Positions 11,319 through 21,158 are shown, counted from the first letter of the stretch. The stretch: 64,000 bases of DNA from Alkalibacterium sp034520745 (GCA_034520745.1 JAXHNF010000011.1:1-64000), one strand, 5' to 3'. Made by a program: numbers and translations. The notes: generated from the letters alone by a model not told the origin.

Positions 11319-11500
11319 TAATCAAACTCCTCCTGTTTGTCATGCATAGTTGTTCAGCTTTATATGTTACAGTATTTACCTATCCATATTAACAAAATAT
11401 GAACAGTTTTGAAACTCTCAACGCGTCACTTGCAATTTTCTTTCACTTTCAGTAGACTGAAGAGTTGAAAAGACTTAAGAAAGTGGGTGATACATGACCG

Positions 11501-11630
11501 ATGGCTAAAAACCAGTAAGAAAAAGGATTCGACCAGCACAATGACACGTATCATGATCGGTGTGATTGCTTTCACTATGGTTATTCCAGTATTTGCATCT
11601 CTTATCGAATGTATTAAATGTAATCTCTAA
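11501..11630 (+). CDS. Small DUF4044-like membrane protein
   Basis: A short gene in the gap between gnd and recN. With one extra base removed near 11,516 it reads MAKNQKKKDSTSTMTRIMIG followed by VIAFTMVIPVFASLI, about 42 residues with a Lys-rich N-terminus and one membrane helix. This matches the layout of DUF4044 proteins found in Lactobacillales (MAKK..KST..KI then one helix). A purine-rich AAGTGGG lies upstream and a terminator directly downstream at 11650, which supports a real transcript. Function unknown. Family assignment is from general resemblance only. Confidence 0.42.
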
Positions 11631-11649
11631 AACGATAATTGACCCCTGC

Positions 11650-11684
11650 GTCTCCTGTCGAGTCAACTGACGGGAGACTTTTTA
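11650..11684 (+). terminator. Terminator after the small DUF4044-like gene
   Basis: GTCTCCTGTC pairs with GACGGGAGAC around a nine-base loop, followed by TTTTTATTTT. The T-run is on the plus strand. Confidence 0.7.
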
Positions 11685-11691
11685 TTTTCAG

Positions 11692-13442
11692 TCAGTCCTT
11701 CTTTCCCACCCGCGTTTTTTTCTTCTCCGCCAGTTTCAGAAGCTCGTCTGCCGTTTCTTTCGTCAGCTCGCGCCAGTTCGTCTCCGGACAGCATCCGGGC
11801 GATTTCTTCTACCCGGCCAGTTTCAGCCAGTTTTCTACATGCTCGTCTGGGTAACGGTCCCCTTCGATCGTTTTACTGATATAGAGATGCTGGTCTGCCA
11901 TCGCGGCAGCCTGCGGGAAGGCGCGTGATGCACAGGACCTGAAGAGAATTTTCGCGACCTGAGTAGATCTTATCAGCGATCGCCTGAGCGACCCGTCCGC
12001 TGACCCCCGTGTCGTCACTTCATCCGACACCTCACACTCGCTGACTCCCCTGAGACTGGGAGAATATCGTCTTCATCGCCAGCATCATCCGCGACAGTTC
12101 GCCTGCCGGACGCCACTTTACTCGAGTGGCTTCAGCGGTTCTCCGGGATTGGTGGATACATAGAACTCGATTCTTGTCAAAACCCTGTTCAGTGAGCCGC
12201 AGGCGCGTTGGACTGAGTGTTTTCAGAGCCTTTGTACCGCGCCATGAGATTCACGTTCTCCATATACAGTTCTTTCAGCTGTTCCTGGATACAGAGTCTC
12301 AAGGTCACTGGCCGTCTGTTTTCTGAGGGCCGATAACTCTTCTGCGTATGCCTCGCGCTTTTGGCTGGGCAGCCGTGATTTTTTTGCGTCAATCCGTCCA
12401 CCTGCTCTTCACGGTTTTCCAGCTGTTTCAGCTCTCTGTCAGTATTTTTCAAAATGATCCAGGATCATTTCCACAGAGTTGACCGTATTTGCGTTTCAGC
12501 TGCTGGATGAAGTTCAGACGTTCTTCGATCTCATTGAGCCGTTCCTCGTCATATTCCAGGCCATCCAGTTCCGAGTAGATATCACTCGCAGCCTCCTGCA
12601 GCTGAAAGAATGCCGTCGACAGGCTTTCTGAGATATGCTTGAAAGACTCGTCAGCGTTCTTGATGGCCGCCACTTTTTTCCATGGCCTGCCCGACACTGT
12701 CCAGACCGCCGTATTCTTCACCCTGAAGGGCCGGCGTAACTGGACGACAGTGCTTCAACGATGGCCTGATGATTCGCCAGTTTTTTCTCTTCTTCCAGCA
12801 GCTCGTCTTCTTCGTTCGGATGCAGCTGGGCCGCTTCGATTTCATCCACCTGATACCTTAAAATATCCAGTCGCTGGGCCAGTTCCTGCTCGTTGAACAG
12901 CCACTGTTCACGTTCTTTAGTCAGCTGCCTGTAGCTAGAAAAGGCCTGCTGATAGGCTTTTTTCGTGGCCAGCAGTTCTTTCGGTCCGAAATAATCGAGC
13001 AGATGACTGTGGTTTTCAGTCACCATCAGTTCCTGGTGCTCATTCTGTCCGTGGATATCGATCAGATGACTGCCGATTTCTTTCAATACGGCGATCGTCA
13101 CGATGCTCCCGTTTATCCGGCAGACGGTTCGTCCGCTCGCGAAGATTTCCCTTTGGATGAGCAGCAGACTCGCATCGTGTTCGATCTCGTGTGCACCGAG
13201 CAGGTCTGATCAGCTCAGTTAGATGGTGCTTGAACTGAATTCACCTTCCAGTACACATTTCTTTGCACCGAAACGGACGAATTTCAGTCGAGCCTCTTCC
13301 GCCGGCCAGCAAGCCGACGGCATCAATGATGATGGACTTCCCTGCTCCGGTCTCCCCCGTCAGGACAGTCATGTCCCTCACTGAAATCTAAATGAAGGTC
13401 TTCAATGATGGCAAAATTCTTGATCCGTAATGATTCTAACAA
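11692..13442 (-). CDS. recN: DNA repair protein RecN
   Basis: SMC-like ATPase acting early in double-strand break repair. The N-terminus reads LLESLRIKNFAIIEDLHLDF, and the Walker A GETGAGKS is found in pieces near 13,330-13,375. Middle segments match RecN: MTIAVLKEIGSHLIDIHGQNEHQELM (13,040-13,101), the heptad-rich coiled coil with NEEDELLEEEKKLANHQ, and LDGLEYDEERLNEIEERLNFIQQLKRKYG. The end ETADELLKLAEKKKTRVGKKD stops at 11692. A TTG start at 13442 lies eight bases after AGGAGG. About 583 residues, the usual size is about 560. Many frame breaks, densest around 11,700-12,200. Downstream of argR in the same direction with a 29-base gap, so co-transcribed with it. Confidence 0.9.
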
Positions 13443-13471
13443 AGACAAGCCTCCTAATCTGTCTATTCATA

Positions 13472-13929
13472 TTATATGAAAGAGATGATCCTTCTCTGGA
13501 AACGTTCGGCGCTTTCTTCATCACGGCAGATGATCAGTACTGTATCATCTCCCGAAATGCAGCCGAACATTTCACTGTATTTAGCCGTTTCGATCAGAGA
13601 TCCCAGTGCAAACGCATTCCCCGGAAGGGTTCGAATCAGAACGAATTCTCTTGAGTATCGATGGACACAAACGCGTCCTTCATCAGCCTCGACAGTTTTT
13701 TCGATATGTTGTAATTCATTTCCGGGGGCAGATTGTACCGGTAGCCTCCATCTTGAGCGGGCACTTTGACCAGCTGCAGTTCTTTGATATCTCTGGAAAT
13801 GGTCGCCTGCGTCACTTCGTATCCCCGTTCGTGCAGCTTATCGACGAAATCTTCCTGCTTGCGGATCACTTCCTGCTGAACCAGTTTCCTCAGCAGCTGA
13901 TGTCTTTCTTTTTTTTTCAAGATCTTCAC
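13472..13929 (-). CDS. argR: Arginine repressor ArgR/AhrC
   Basis: Arginine-responsive hexameric transcription factor of arginine synthesis and breakdown. The N-terminal winged helix contains QLLRKLVQQEVIRKQEDFVDKL and VTQATISRDIKELQLVKVP, the SRDI recognition helix typical of ArgR. After a one-base loss near 13,640 the C-terminal oligomerisation and arginine-binding domain continues as LPGNAFALGSLIE and FGCISGDDTVLIICRD, with the GDDT arginine-binding motif. About 152 residues, normal for the family. Lies between tlyA and recN, its standard place in Firmicutes. Confidence 0.93.
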
Positions 13930-13969
13930 TCCTATGCGTGTTTGCCTTCGTACCTTCCCCGCAGCACAT

Positions 13970-13985
13970 CAGTATAATTATACAG
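13970..13985. promoter_or_regulatory. Perfect 16-bp palindrome in the argR promoter region (ARG-box candidate)
   Basis: CAGTATAATTATACAG is a perfect inverted repeat 41 bases upstream of the argR start and contains a TATAAT that could serve as its -10. Its AT-rich TATAATTATA core resembles ARG/ARC operators of Gram-positive bacteria. A second TATAAT-containing stretch lies at 14,000. Autoregulation of argR is inferred. Confidence 0.5.
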
Positions 13986-14120
13986 TTTATACACCTTTAT
14001 TATACTTCTTTTAAACCTCTGTGCCAACAACAACACTTGGGAAAACCCGATATTTTAAGGCTTGCGCACTGGATGGAAAAACGAAAACATCACTCTTTCA
14101 GGCAGCAAATTATACAGGCC

Positions 14121-14937
14121 TCACTCCGTGAACAGCGATTCTGATATCAGTCTGTTCAAGTGGTCCGCTTCAATGCTTTTGATTTTATCCGTAAACCGGA
14201 TATGAGCGAGAAATTCTTTATTGCCCTTGCCGCCTCTGATCGGTGACTGGATGATCTCATTCACTTCGAAACCCTGTCCATACAGAAAGTCAATGATCTT
14301 TTCCAGCACGTATCTGTGGACAGCGGGATCGGTGATGATGCCTTTTTCACCGACATCTTCCTTGTAGGCTTCAAACTGCGGCTTGATCAGCGCAACCACT
14401 TCTCCGCCTTCGGCCAGCACTGTTTTGAGTGTCGGAAAGATTTTTTTCAGCGAAATGAACGAGACATCGATCGTTGCAAATTCAGGTAAGCCCCGGTTGA
14501 AATCATCAGCCGACACATGCCTGAAATTTGTCTGTTCCATCACTTCAACGCGTTCATCGATGCGCAGTTTCCAGGCCAGCTGATTCGTTCTGAACATCCA
14601 GGGCGTAAACCAGCTTTGCCCCCTTCCGCAGACAGACATCGGTGAAACCGCCTGTGGAGGCTCCGATATCCAGCACGGTACGGTCAGTCAAATCGATGCC
14701 AAACACTTCGAGAGCTCTTTCCAGTTTCTTCCCGCCGCGGCTGACGTAAAGCTGGTCGGCCCCTTTGATATAGACCGTCGTATCAGACGGCCAGGCTTTC
14801 TCACCTGCCGTGAATATCTGTTCTTCCTTACTCCGCGCAGGCCTTTCCGGACATGATGAAGCGTTTTCCCGCTTTCTCACGGTCCCTCAGCCCAGCCCTG
14901 TTCTATAAGCAGACCATCTGCAGCGTGCTTTTTTCAC
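14121..14937 (-). CDS. tlyA: TlyA family rRNA 2'-O-methyltransferase (hemolysin A)
   Basis: S-adenosylmethionine-dependent methyltransferase of 16S/23S rRNA, named hemolysin in older annotation. An S4 RNA-binding domain at the N-terminus is frame-disrupted (LLIEQG, then YIKGADQLYVSRGGKKLERAL); the methyltransferase domain shows VLDIGASTGGFTDVCLRKGA (SAM loop), ALDV, IDVSFISLKKIFP, VVALIKPQFEAYKEDVGEKG and GGKGNKEFLAHI. The GTG at 14935-14937 is the best available start. Breaks near 14,880-14,900 and 14,600. About 272 residues. It sits between ispA and argR, the usual Lactobacillales order. Confidence 0.88.
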
Positions 14938-14966
14938 TTTTTCACCGCTCCGTGGATCTCGTGGAT

Positions 14967-15894
14967 CTAATCTAAGTGCACGATGAATGTATCCGATAGC
15001 TCCTTCGTCGCCAGCGCCGGGACGTTCACGACGGCTGTCCTGAATCAGCGCACGCCTGTTCCAGCGTGTTCGTCGAACAGCTGCATGAGCCTGTTCGAGA
15101 CCGAGTAGTGACGGATAGGTGCTCTTCCCGTGCTTGGCATCGGCACCCGACGCGCTTCCCGAGAGCCGTCCTCAGTAGCCGGTCACTTATCCGGCAATGT
15201 CATCTTCGAATCCTGGTACGCTATGCCGATTTTCTCAGCGATGGTATGCCAGGTCTTCCAGCGTCTTTCCGTGCTGACGTCAGAGCAGTATTCGTGCCGC
15301 TCTGAAAGCAAAGCGTCAAGCCAGCATTCCCTGTTTCTCCGGGCATGGAGATGGCTTCCAGTTCACTCGACAGTCAGCTCCTTGATGTTCGCCGTCCATG
15401 TCGGCCTGCTGGCCGCCCCCGACCATGCCTGCATGGCCGGATGCTTGAGCCAGCTCTCTGATCAGATGCCAGTTTGATCTGCATCGGAATGGTTCGCCCC
15501 TCAGTCATGCACTTCAAAAGCTCCGAGTCAGCAGTGCATCGCCTGCCAGTAGAGCCGTCGCCTCGGTAATACTCTGATATGGCTGGTCGGCTTGCCCTTG
15601 TCAGACCATCGTCATCGATGGCGGGGCAGGTCATCGCGGATGAGCGAGTACGTATGGAATCATTTCTTAGCGCAGCCGCAGCTGGGTCGGAACAAGCCTC
15701 GTCCTTGCCAAAGGCTCTTCGACCTTTAGTCCGATCTAAAGCAGCGGGCGCAGTCGTTTACCGCCGGCCTCCAAGAGGAGTAGCGCATGGCCTCTTCGAT
15801 GTCCGTCCGGCTCTTATCTTCGAACCAGTGCCAGTCAGATAGTCTTTCAAATGAAGCTTTATGTCGTCTTTCTGGTAAATGTCTGAAAATGCAT
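14967..15894 (-). CDS. ispA: Polyprenyl (farnesyl/geranyl) diphosphate synthase IspA, frame-disrupted
   Basis: Condenses isopentenyl diphosphate with allylic diphosphates to make farnesyl diphosphate for undecaprenyl and quinone synthesis. ATG at 15894 follows AAAGGAG. Readable blocks: IYQKDDIKLHLKDYLT at the start, the GGKRLRP substrate-binding block near 15,740-15,770, the first aspartate-rich motif as DLPAIDDDG after removing one extra C near 15,620, then TSHISEYYRGDG-like and ALLAGDALLT sequence, and near the C-terminus KHGKSTYPSLLGLEQAH. The end reads TFIVHLD to a TAG at 14967. About 309 residues, in the family range. This is the most damaged conserved gene here, with ten or more breaks, yet all signature blocks survive in some frame. 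Confidence 0.83.
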
Positions 15895-15936
15895 AGTCGA
15901 CTCCTTTAGTATCGTTCTATTTACTCTGGATCTGCT

Positions 15937-16155
15937 CTAGTCTTCCAGTATTTCTTCATTGCCATTTTCACTGATCATTTTGGTCACTGTTTTTTCTGCA
16001 TCTTCAACAATGGTTCTTACAATAACGGCTCAATTTGATGCCTTCCTGGAACTGATTCAAGGCTTCTTCCAAGGGTACATCGCCCTTGTTCAAGCTTTTG
16101 TGACGATCGTTTCCAGCTCTTTCATTGCTTCATCAAACGTTTTTTCTTTATCCAT
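15937..16155 (-). CDS. xseB: Exodeoxyribonuclease VII small subunit
   Basis: Small helical subunit of the nuclease that degrades single-stranded DNA to short oligonucleotides. It begins MDKEKTFDEAMKELETIVTK after AAGGAG; correcting two or three extra bases gives LEQGDVPLEEALNQFQEGIK and then DAEKTVTKMISENGNEE. About 72 codons, normal for XseB. Starts 18 bases after the xseA stop. Confidence 0.82.
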
Positions 16156-16173
16156 GCTGCACTGGTCTCCTTT

Positions 16174-17541
16174 TTATTGGATTTCCTTTTTTCGTTGTGC
16201 CTTGGACACGTGGCTCTGACTCAATCCGTCAGACCACTGTATCGATCTCGATGCGTGCTTTCCAACGTCACTGATCGACCACTTCACAACACTCTTTGAG
16301 TCGGACTGCGTGATCGCATATCCCCGACTCAGTATCTTCAGTGGGCGACAGAGTGATCGAGCGACTGGATCAGTGCATTGACCGCATTGTGTTCTGTTTT
16401 CACCTGCTGCTCAGCTGCTTTCATCAGCTGGTTCGTCGAGCTGATTCAGGCTGACGGACGCCTGCTCTCGACCTGAGCGTTCGGATCGAAGGCATTCGAA
16501 TTCCCGGTCCAGCAGCTGCACACGGTACTTGTTCTTCTTTCAGCTGATCATCCGTTAAACGTACGAGCTGATCTGTGAGCTGATCGAGGTTCTGACTGTA
16601 CCCGTCGTAAAGACGCCTCGGCTGTCCTGAAGATGTAGGACTGTTCAAGTCGGTTGACACGTTCTTTTTCACGCTTGATGATAGTGGTCGTCGCCTGCAT
16701 CACACGCTGACGGTTCTGATCGATCTTCCCGACTTCCTCAGTCAGAACCGGGACAGCCAGCTCCGCAGCGGCAGTCGGTGTCGCTGCTCGTGATCCGCGG
16801 CCAGATCAGCCAGAGTCGTATCTGTTTCATGACCGACTGAGGATATCACCGGTGTTCGTGCGCGAGCGATCGCCAGCGCCACTTTCTCTTCGTTGAACGG
16901 GAACAGGTCCTCAAATGATCCACCTCCGCGCCCGACGATCAGTGTATCCAGCTCATATTCCCGGTCGGCTCTCTGCAGGCTTTTGACGATCGAATCGGCC
17001 GCCTTGTCCCCCTGTACCACTGTCGGGAACAGGTAGAGCTCGACGATCGGAAACCGCCGTTCGATGGTTGTCTGGATATCTCGGATGACTGCCCCGCTCT
17101 GACTGGTGATGATCCCGATTTTTTTAGGGAACCGCTTAAGCGGCTTCTTCAAGTTCAGCGTCGAACCAGCCTTCTTCGGCCAATTTCTTTTTTGTCTGTT
17201 CGTAAGCGGCATAAAGCTGCCCTAAGCCCTCCGGTTCGATGTGGTCGATATACAGCTGATACGAGCCTGTTTTTTCGTAAACAGACAGGCGACCGACAGC
17301 CAGTACACTCATCCCTTCTTCCAGATCGACAGTCAGTTTCTGCTGTTCGCTGAAAAACAGGACAGCCGAAAGTTTGGCGCTCCTGATCTTTGATGCTGAA
17401 ATACTGGTGTCTGTTCCGTCGTTTCGGATTATAGTTTGAGATTTCTCCTTTGACGAATACGCGTTCCAGATACGGGTCATAATCAAACTTGCGTTTCACG
17501 TACCGTGTCAATTGAGTGACTGTTAAGTACTCCTGGTCCAT
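16174..17541 (-). CDS. xseA: Exodeoxyribonuclease VII large subunit
   Basis: Catalytic subunit of exonuclease VII. The N-terminal OB-fold domain is readable (YLTVTQLTRYVKRKFDYDPYL, VFVKGEISNYN), followed by the catalytic domain with KKIGIITSQSGAVIRDIQTT, TLIVGRGGGSFEDLFPFNEE and ARTPVISSVGHETDTTLADLAAD. These carry the GGGS and GHE.D motifs of the family. The C-terminal coiled-coil part, below 16,750, is broken into several frames and ends KAQRKKEIQ at 16174. Total about 456 residues, as expected. The start ATG at 17541 lies after GGAAAG. No folD gene precedes it, unlike the usual arrangement. Confidence 0.88.
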
Positions 17542-17599
17542 TCGACACTTTCCTTCCTAGACTTCCGTTGCTTTGCTTATGTAAATAGAAAAAGAGCAG

Positions 17600-17627
17600 A
17601 AAAGCAGAACGCTTCCCGTCTGCTTTT
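17600..17627 (-). terminator. Terminator between nusB and xseA
   Basis: On the minus strand AAAAGCAGA pairs with TCTGCTTTT around a ten-base loop and is followed by CTGCTCTTTTTC. It separates the efp-asp23-nusB unit from xseAB. The 170-base gap 17,542-17,712 holds nothing else I can identify. Confidence 0.6.
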
Positions 17628-17712
17628 CGCCCTCTCCTGCTGCCCTTAATGATCACGACCATAGAGCTTTCCCATAACAAAAGCAGCTTTTACGAATAAA
17701 ACTGAGAAAGAC

Positions 17713-18192
17713 TCAGCGGCTGTCGGCAATACTCTGCAGTATTCCGTTAACAAACTTGCTTGATTTGTCATCATTGAACGTTTTGGTCAGTTCGATGGCT
17801 TCATTCATGACAATACGTTTGTCTACCTCCGGCTGATACATAAGTTCATAGGTGGCTAATCTGAGGAGCAATAAATTCGTACGTTCCAGACGGTTCAGCG
17901 TCCAGTTCTTCAAATGCTCTGAGATGGTCCGGTCGATGGTCTCGCGGTTCTCCTGTACCCCGTTGACCAGGGTCTTCAGGTACGACAGGGCATCGTTGAC
18001 GATTTCTTCTTTGTTTGCTTCTACAGGCAGTACCAGAGCCATTGCTTCTTCCAAAGTACGTACATCTTTGAGAGACAGTGTGCTGTCCAGAGCCAGCTGA
18101 ATGGCTTCGTCTGCGGTCAATTCTTCATGGGTCGTTAATTGGAAAAGAGACTGAAAGGCTTTTTCCCTAATCACACGCCTTACAGTTGTCAC
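17713..18192 (-). CDS. nusB: Transcription antitermination protein NusB
   Basis: All-helical RNA-binding protein which, with NusE, forms the rRNA antitermination complex on boxA. The frame is intact at 159 residues: REKAFQSLFQLTTHEELTADEA at the start, the arginine-rich surface, LNRLERTNLLLLRLATYELMYQPEVDKRIVMNEAIELTKTF and FVNGILQSIA at the end. The LRLATYEL and NEAIE.AK..... FVNGIL blocks are diagnostic. It starts at a GTG whose G is the last base of the asp23 TAG, so the two are translationally linked. Confidence 0.96.
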   Translation of the reverse strand: MTTVRRVIREKAFQSLFQLTTHEELTADEAIQLALDSTLSLKDVRTLEEAMALVLPVEANKEEIVNDALSYLKTLVNGVQENRETIDRTISEHLKNWTLNRLERTNLLLLRLATYELMYQPEVDKRIVMNEAIELTKTFNDDKSSKFVNGILQSIADSR

Positions 18193-18608
18193 TATTCTTC
18201 ATCCTCTTCCTTTTCCAGGTCAAACAGATCCTGGAATGATGTTTTTTCAGGCACGATGTCAGCAATATGGATATTGACTTCTGCCAGGGTAATGTCTGTC
18301 ATATGGTAAATCTGTTCGCGTACTTTTTTCTGAATGGTCTGAGCCACTTCAGGGACATTGACGCCAAATTTGAAGTAGCAGTAGATATCCACTTTAAGTC
18401 CATCGTCGTCTGACGTTAGATGGATGCCTTTTTTATGATTCGGCTTGCCGAAGACATACTTCATTTTTTTCGTGAACTTTCCCTGCATGGCATAGACGCC
18501 ATCCACTTCATTCGCTGCAATGCCGGCAATCACTTCGAGCACTTCAGGAGCCACTTCGATTTCACCGAAAGGATTGCTCTGATTGGTTCTCATCACTTTT
18601 TCTTCCAC
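18192..18608 (-). CDS. Asp23/Gls24 family envelope stress protein
   Basis: Member of the alkaline-shock protein family that associates with membrane anchors such as AmaP and supports envelope homeostasis. It contains GEIEVAPEVLEVIAGIAANEVDGVYAM, then VDIYCYFKFGVNVPEVAQTIQKKVREQIYHMTDITLAEVNIHIADIVPE, the full Asp23 domain. A GTG at 18608 follows AAAGGAGG at good spacing and gives 138 residues. Encoded between efp and nusB, the conserved YqhY position; YqhY in Bacillus is linked to control of acetyl-CoA carboxylase. Its frame is intact. The acidic tail EEDEE overlaps nusB by one base. Confidence 0.92.
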   Translation of the reverse strand: MEEKVMRTNQSNPFGEIEVAPEVLEVIAGIAANEVDGVYAMQGKFTKKMKYVFGKPNHKKGIHLTSDDDGLKVDIYCYFKFGVNVPEVAQTIQKKVREQIYHMTDITLAEVNIHIADIVPEKTSFQDLFDLEKEEDEE

Positions 18609-18646
18609 TGTCGTTCCTCCTTTAAAATGATTCAGCAACAGGCTGA

Positions 18647-19205
18647 CTAGGCACGGGAGACGTATGTGCCTTCAGCCGTATTGATCACCAGGACATCATC
18701 TTTATTGACAAACAGCGGTACGGTGACCACTGCACCAGTTTCCAGCGTAGCCGGTTTTGACCCGCCGCCGGAAGTATCGCCACGGATGCCGGGTTCAGTA
18801 TCGACGACTTTCAGTTCCACTTTGTTCGGTACTTCAACGCCCAGGACCTCGCTGCCGTACATCATGATGCTGACTTCCATGTTTTCTTTCATGTACTTCA
18901 GCTCTTCTGCGATGCGTTCGCCTGGGATCTCGAGCTGCTCATAGGTATCTGTATCCATGAAGACATGACTGCCGTTATTGTCATACAGGTACTGCATGTT
19001 CTTTGTTTCGATGTGGGCGGTCTCAAATTTTTCACCCGCACTGGAACGTAATGTCCTGCAAAGCGCCTGTACGCAGATTTTTCAGTTTTGAACGGACAAA
19101 GGCGGCACCTTTACCCGGTTTGACATGCTGAAATTCCACGACACGCCAGATGCTTCCGTCATATTCGATCGTTAAGCCGTTTTTCAAATCACTTGTTGAT
19201 ATCAT
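18647..19205 (-). CDS. efp: Translation elongation factor P
   Basis: Enters the ribosomal E site and relieves stalling at consecutive proline codons. Start ISTSDLKNGLTIEYDGSIWRVVEF, then HVKPGKGAAFVRSKLKNL containing the loop Lys that is modified in many bacteria, a frame break near 19,050, and the clean OB domains HVFMDTDTYEQLEIPGERI and VELKVVDTEPGIRGDTSGGGSKPATLETG. That last motif is highly conserved. About 186 residues, standard. ATG at 19205 after AGGAGG. In the conserved pepP-efp-asp23-nusB cluster. Confidence 0.95.
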
Positions 19206-19329
19206 TCAGTTTCCTCCTAGTTCACACTCGCTCGGCTCGCTTGGGCCGATGAGTTTGCTTGCTTCTATTGTATCATGATTCTGTATGAAAACCTATTTTC
19301 ACAGGCAACTTTTTCTGGTCTTTCCCTGA

Positions 19330-20392
19330 TCAGAGGATGATCAGTTCTTTGGTCACGCTCATCAGGTTGCGGCTGCCTTCTTCAGTGATGACGAGATCAT
19401 CTTCGATCCTGACGCCACCCAGGTTCGGAATATAAATGCCGGGTTCATTGGTGATGACGTTGCCGACAGCGAGCGGTTCGTCGTTGCGGTAATTGATGCC
19501 GGGGTTTTCATGCACTTCCAGCCCGATGCCGTGACCGGTAGAATGGCCGAATGCCTCGCCGTATCCTTTTTCAGTGATGTAATCTCTGGCCACAGCATCC
19601 AGTTCCTTGCCTGTGATACCGGCTCTCGCCTTTTCATTCACTTTCAACTGGGCATCCAGGACGATCTGATGGATCTTCTTCAGTTCTTCGCCCGGATCCC
19701 CAAGAGCAAACGTACGCGTCATATCGGAGACGTAACCCTGATAGTAACAGCCGAAATCGATGGTGATCATGTCACCCTGCTCGATCTGCTTATCGCTCGC
19801 TACACCGTGAGGCATCGCTGAACGCTTTCCGCTGGCAACGATGGTATCGAAAGAAACACTTGTCGCGCCTTTTTCGCGCATGAGAAAGTCCAGCTTGTTG
19901 GCTACCGTTATCTCGGTGATACCGGGTTTGATATGAGTTAAGGATTTCCTTGAAGGCATACTCCGTGATTTCGATGGCTTTCTGGATCGTTTGGATTTCC
20001 TTCTCATCTTTGATCTCACGCAGTGACTCCAGCAGACCGCTTGCGGGATCCAGTTTGCAGGGGAGCAGGTCCCTGATCGTATCGTAAGTAGAATAGGTCA
20101 CAAAATCTTTCTCGAAGCTCAAGGCAGCAATATTTTCTTTTTCAACGATCGCCTTGACTTCCTGATAAATCGGACCGTCGTTTTTGATGATTTCAAAGCC
20201 GACTGCCTGTTTCGCAGCTTGTTCCGTGTATCTGAAGTCAGTAACAAAGTAAGCTTTGTCCTGCGTCATCACACTCAAACCGGTCGATCCGGTAAAGCCG
20301 GAGGCGTACCTCAGATTATACGGACTTGTGATCAGTAATGCTTCAATGTTCTGATTTTTCATTTTCTGCTGGATAATTTCTATACGTGACAT
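19330..20392 (-). CDS. Xaa-Pro aminopeptidase (M24 family, YqhT/PepP-like)
   Basis: Two-metal peptidase removing an N-terminal residue followed by proline. The N-terminal creatinase-like domain (MSRIEIIQQKMKNQNIEALL, NLRYASGFTGSTG) leads to the pita-bread catalytic domain. The metal ligands are visible: Asp in MITIDFGCYYQGYVSDMTRT (two), His in GHSTGHGIGLEVHE, Glu in NVITNEPGIYIP and Glu in GVRIEDDLVIT. A frame break near 19,935-19,950. About 354 residues, normal. It stands directly upstream of efp. A plausible extended -10 for efp (TGATACAAT) lies in the 124-base gap after it. Confidence 0.93.
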
Positions 20393-20559
20393 ATCTACAC
20401 CCTATTCTGTAATTTGACTTCCATTTTGTCCGCATCAGGCGAACATTCCTTTTTCATTATAGCAAAACAGGGGCAAAAAATAAACGCGCGCGGGTCTCTC
20501 TATGTAAGAGTGGCTTTTGGGTATAAAAAAAACCGGATAAATGCAGTGACTGAAAAAAT

Positions 20560-20614
20560 GTACCGACATTACGGAAGTCAGTATTATCTGGTCTGACTTC
20601 CGTAATGCCGGTAC
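20560..20614 (-). terminator. Long hairpin terminator ending the comG operon
   Basis: A 22-bp stem with one mismatch (GTACCG.CATTACGGAAGTCAG and its complement) around an 11-base loop; on the minus strand it is followed by ATTTTTTC. It sits 100 bases after the comGG stop. Nothing else is recognised in the rest of the 20,393-20,713 gap. The stem is unusually long for a simple terminator. Confidence 0.7.
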
Positions 20615-20713
20615 AAAACGTCCGCTTCTTTTTCACTTGCCAAAAAGTCCTTTAGATCAGAGGTCAAGGCTCTGCCAATGATTGTAACTATTCACTTTCC
20701 AGAAAATCACTGG

Positions 20714-21142
20714 TCAACCCAAGATGGTCAACCCTTCTTCTACCCATGTCTCAGATCTGGGTTCGGGGGACGTTTCCTGGTCTTTCTGTTCATCTGGAGC
20801 AGGTACAGGAACGATCTCCACTTTCTACCTGCTCGCATAGCTGTTGTTCAGCGTAGCGACGAGCAGATACGTTTTCTCTGATTCTCTGATGATCTCCACA
20901 TTTCCTGTGCTGTATGCGATCATTCCCGTTTCAACTTCGTGCCATTCAAGCCTTTCTTTGAGCCTGTCCTCACTCAAAGCGATCAGCGCTCTTGCTTCAT
21001 AAGAGTGGCTGATCTGGCGAAGCTGCATGACCTGGTTCTGTACGACCGTCGTGAGTGCGAGGATCAGAAAGGTCAAAAACAGCAGCAGATGAAACGTCGA
21101 AAGGAGAATACTGCCTTCTTCGCCCCCTCTGTCTCTACTCAT
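20714..21142 (-). CDS. comGG: ComGG-like minor pseudopilin
   Basis: Last gene of the comG operon; minor component of the competence pseudopilus. It has a short charged start, then GSILLSTFHLLLFLTFLILALTTVVQNQ, a prepilin-type hydrophobic helix, and a soluble part (LKERLEWHEVETGMIAYSTGNVEIIRES). After a frame break near 20,830 it continues VEIVPVPAPDEQKDQETSPE to a TGA at 20714, a Pro/Glu-rich tail. The ATG at 21142 is my choice; a GTG at 21184 behind GGAGAGAGG is an alternative. ComGG is the least conserved of the set, so the call rests on gene order and the helix. Confidence 0.72.
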
Positions 21143-21158
21143 CCATCTGGTCTTGTTC

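Noticed and set aside
1..17541. Mass pseudogenisation of the left part of the window
   Set aside because: Essential single-copy genes are affected and motifs are preserved across frames, so sequence error is the simpler reading.
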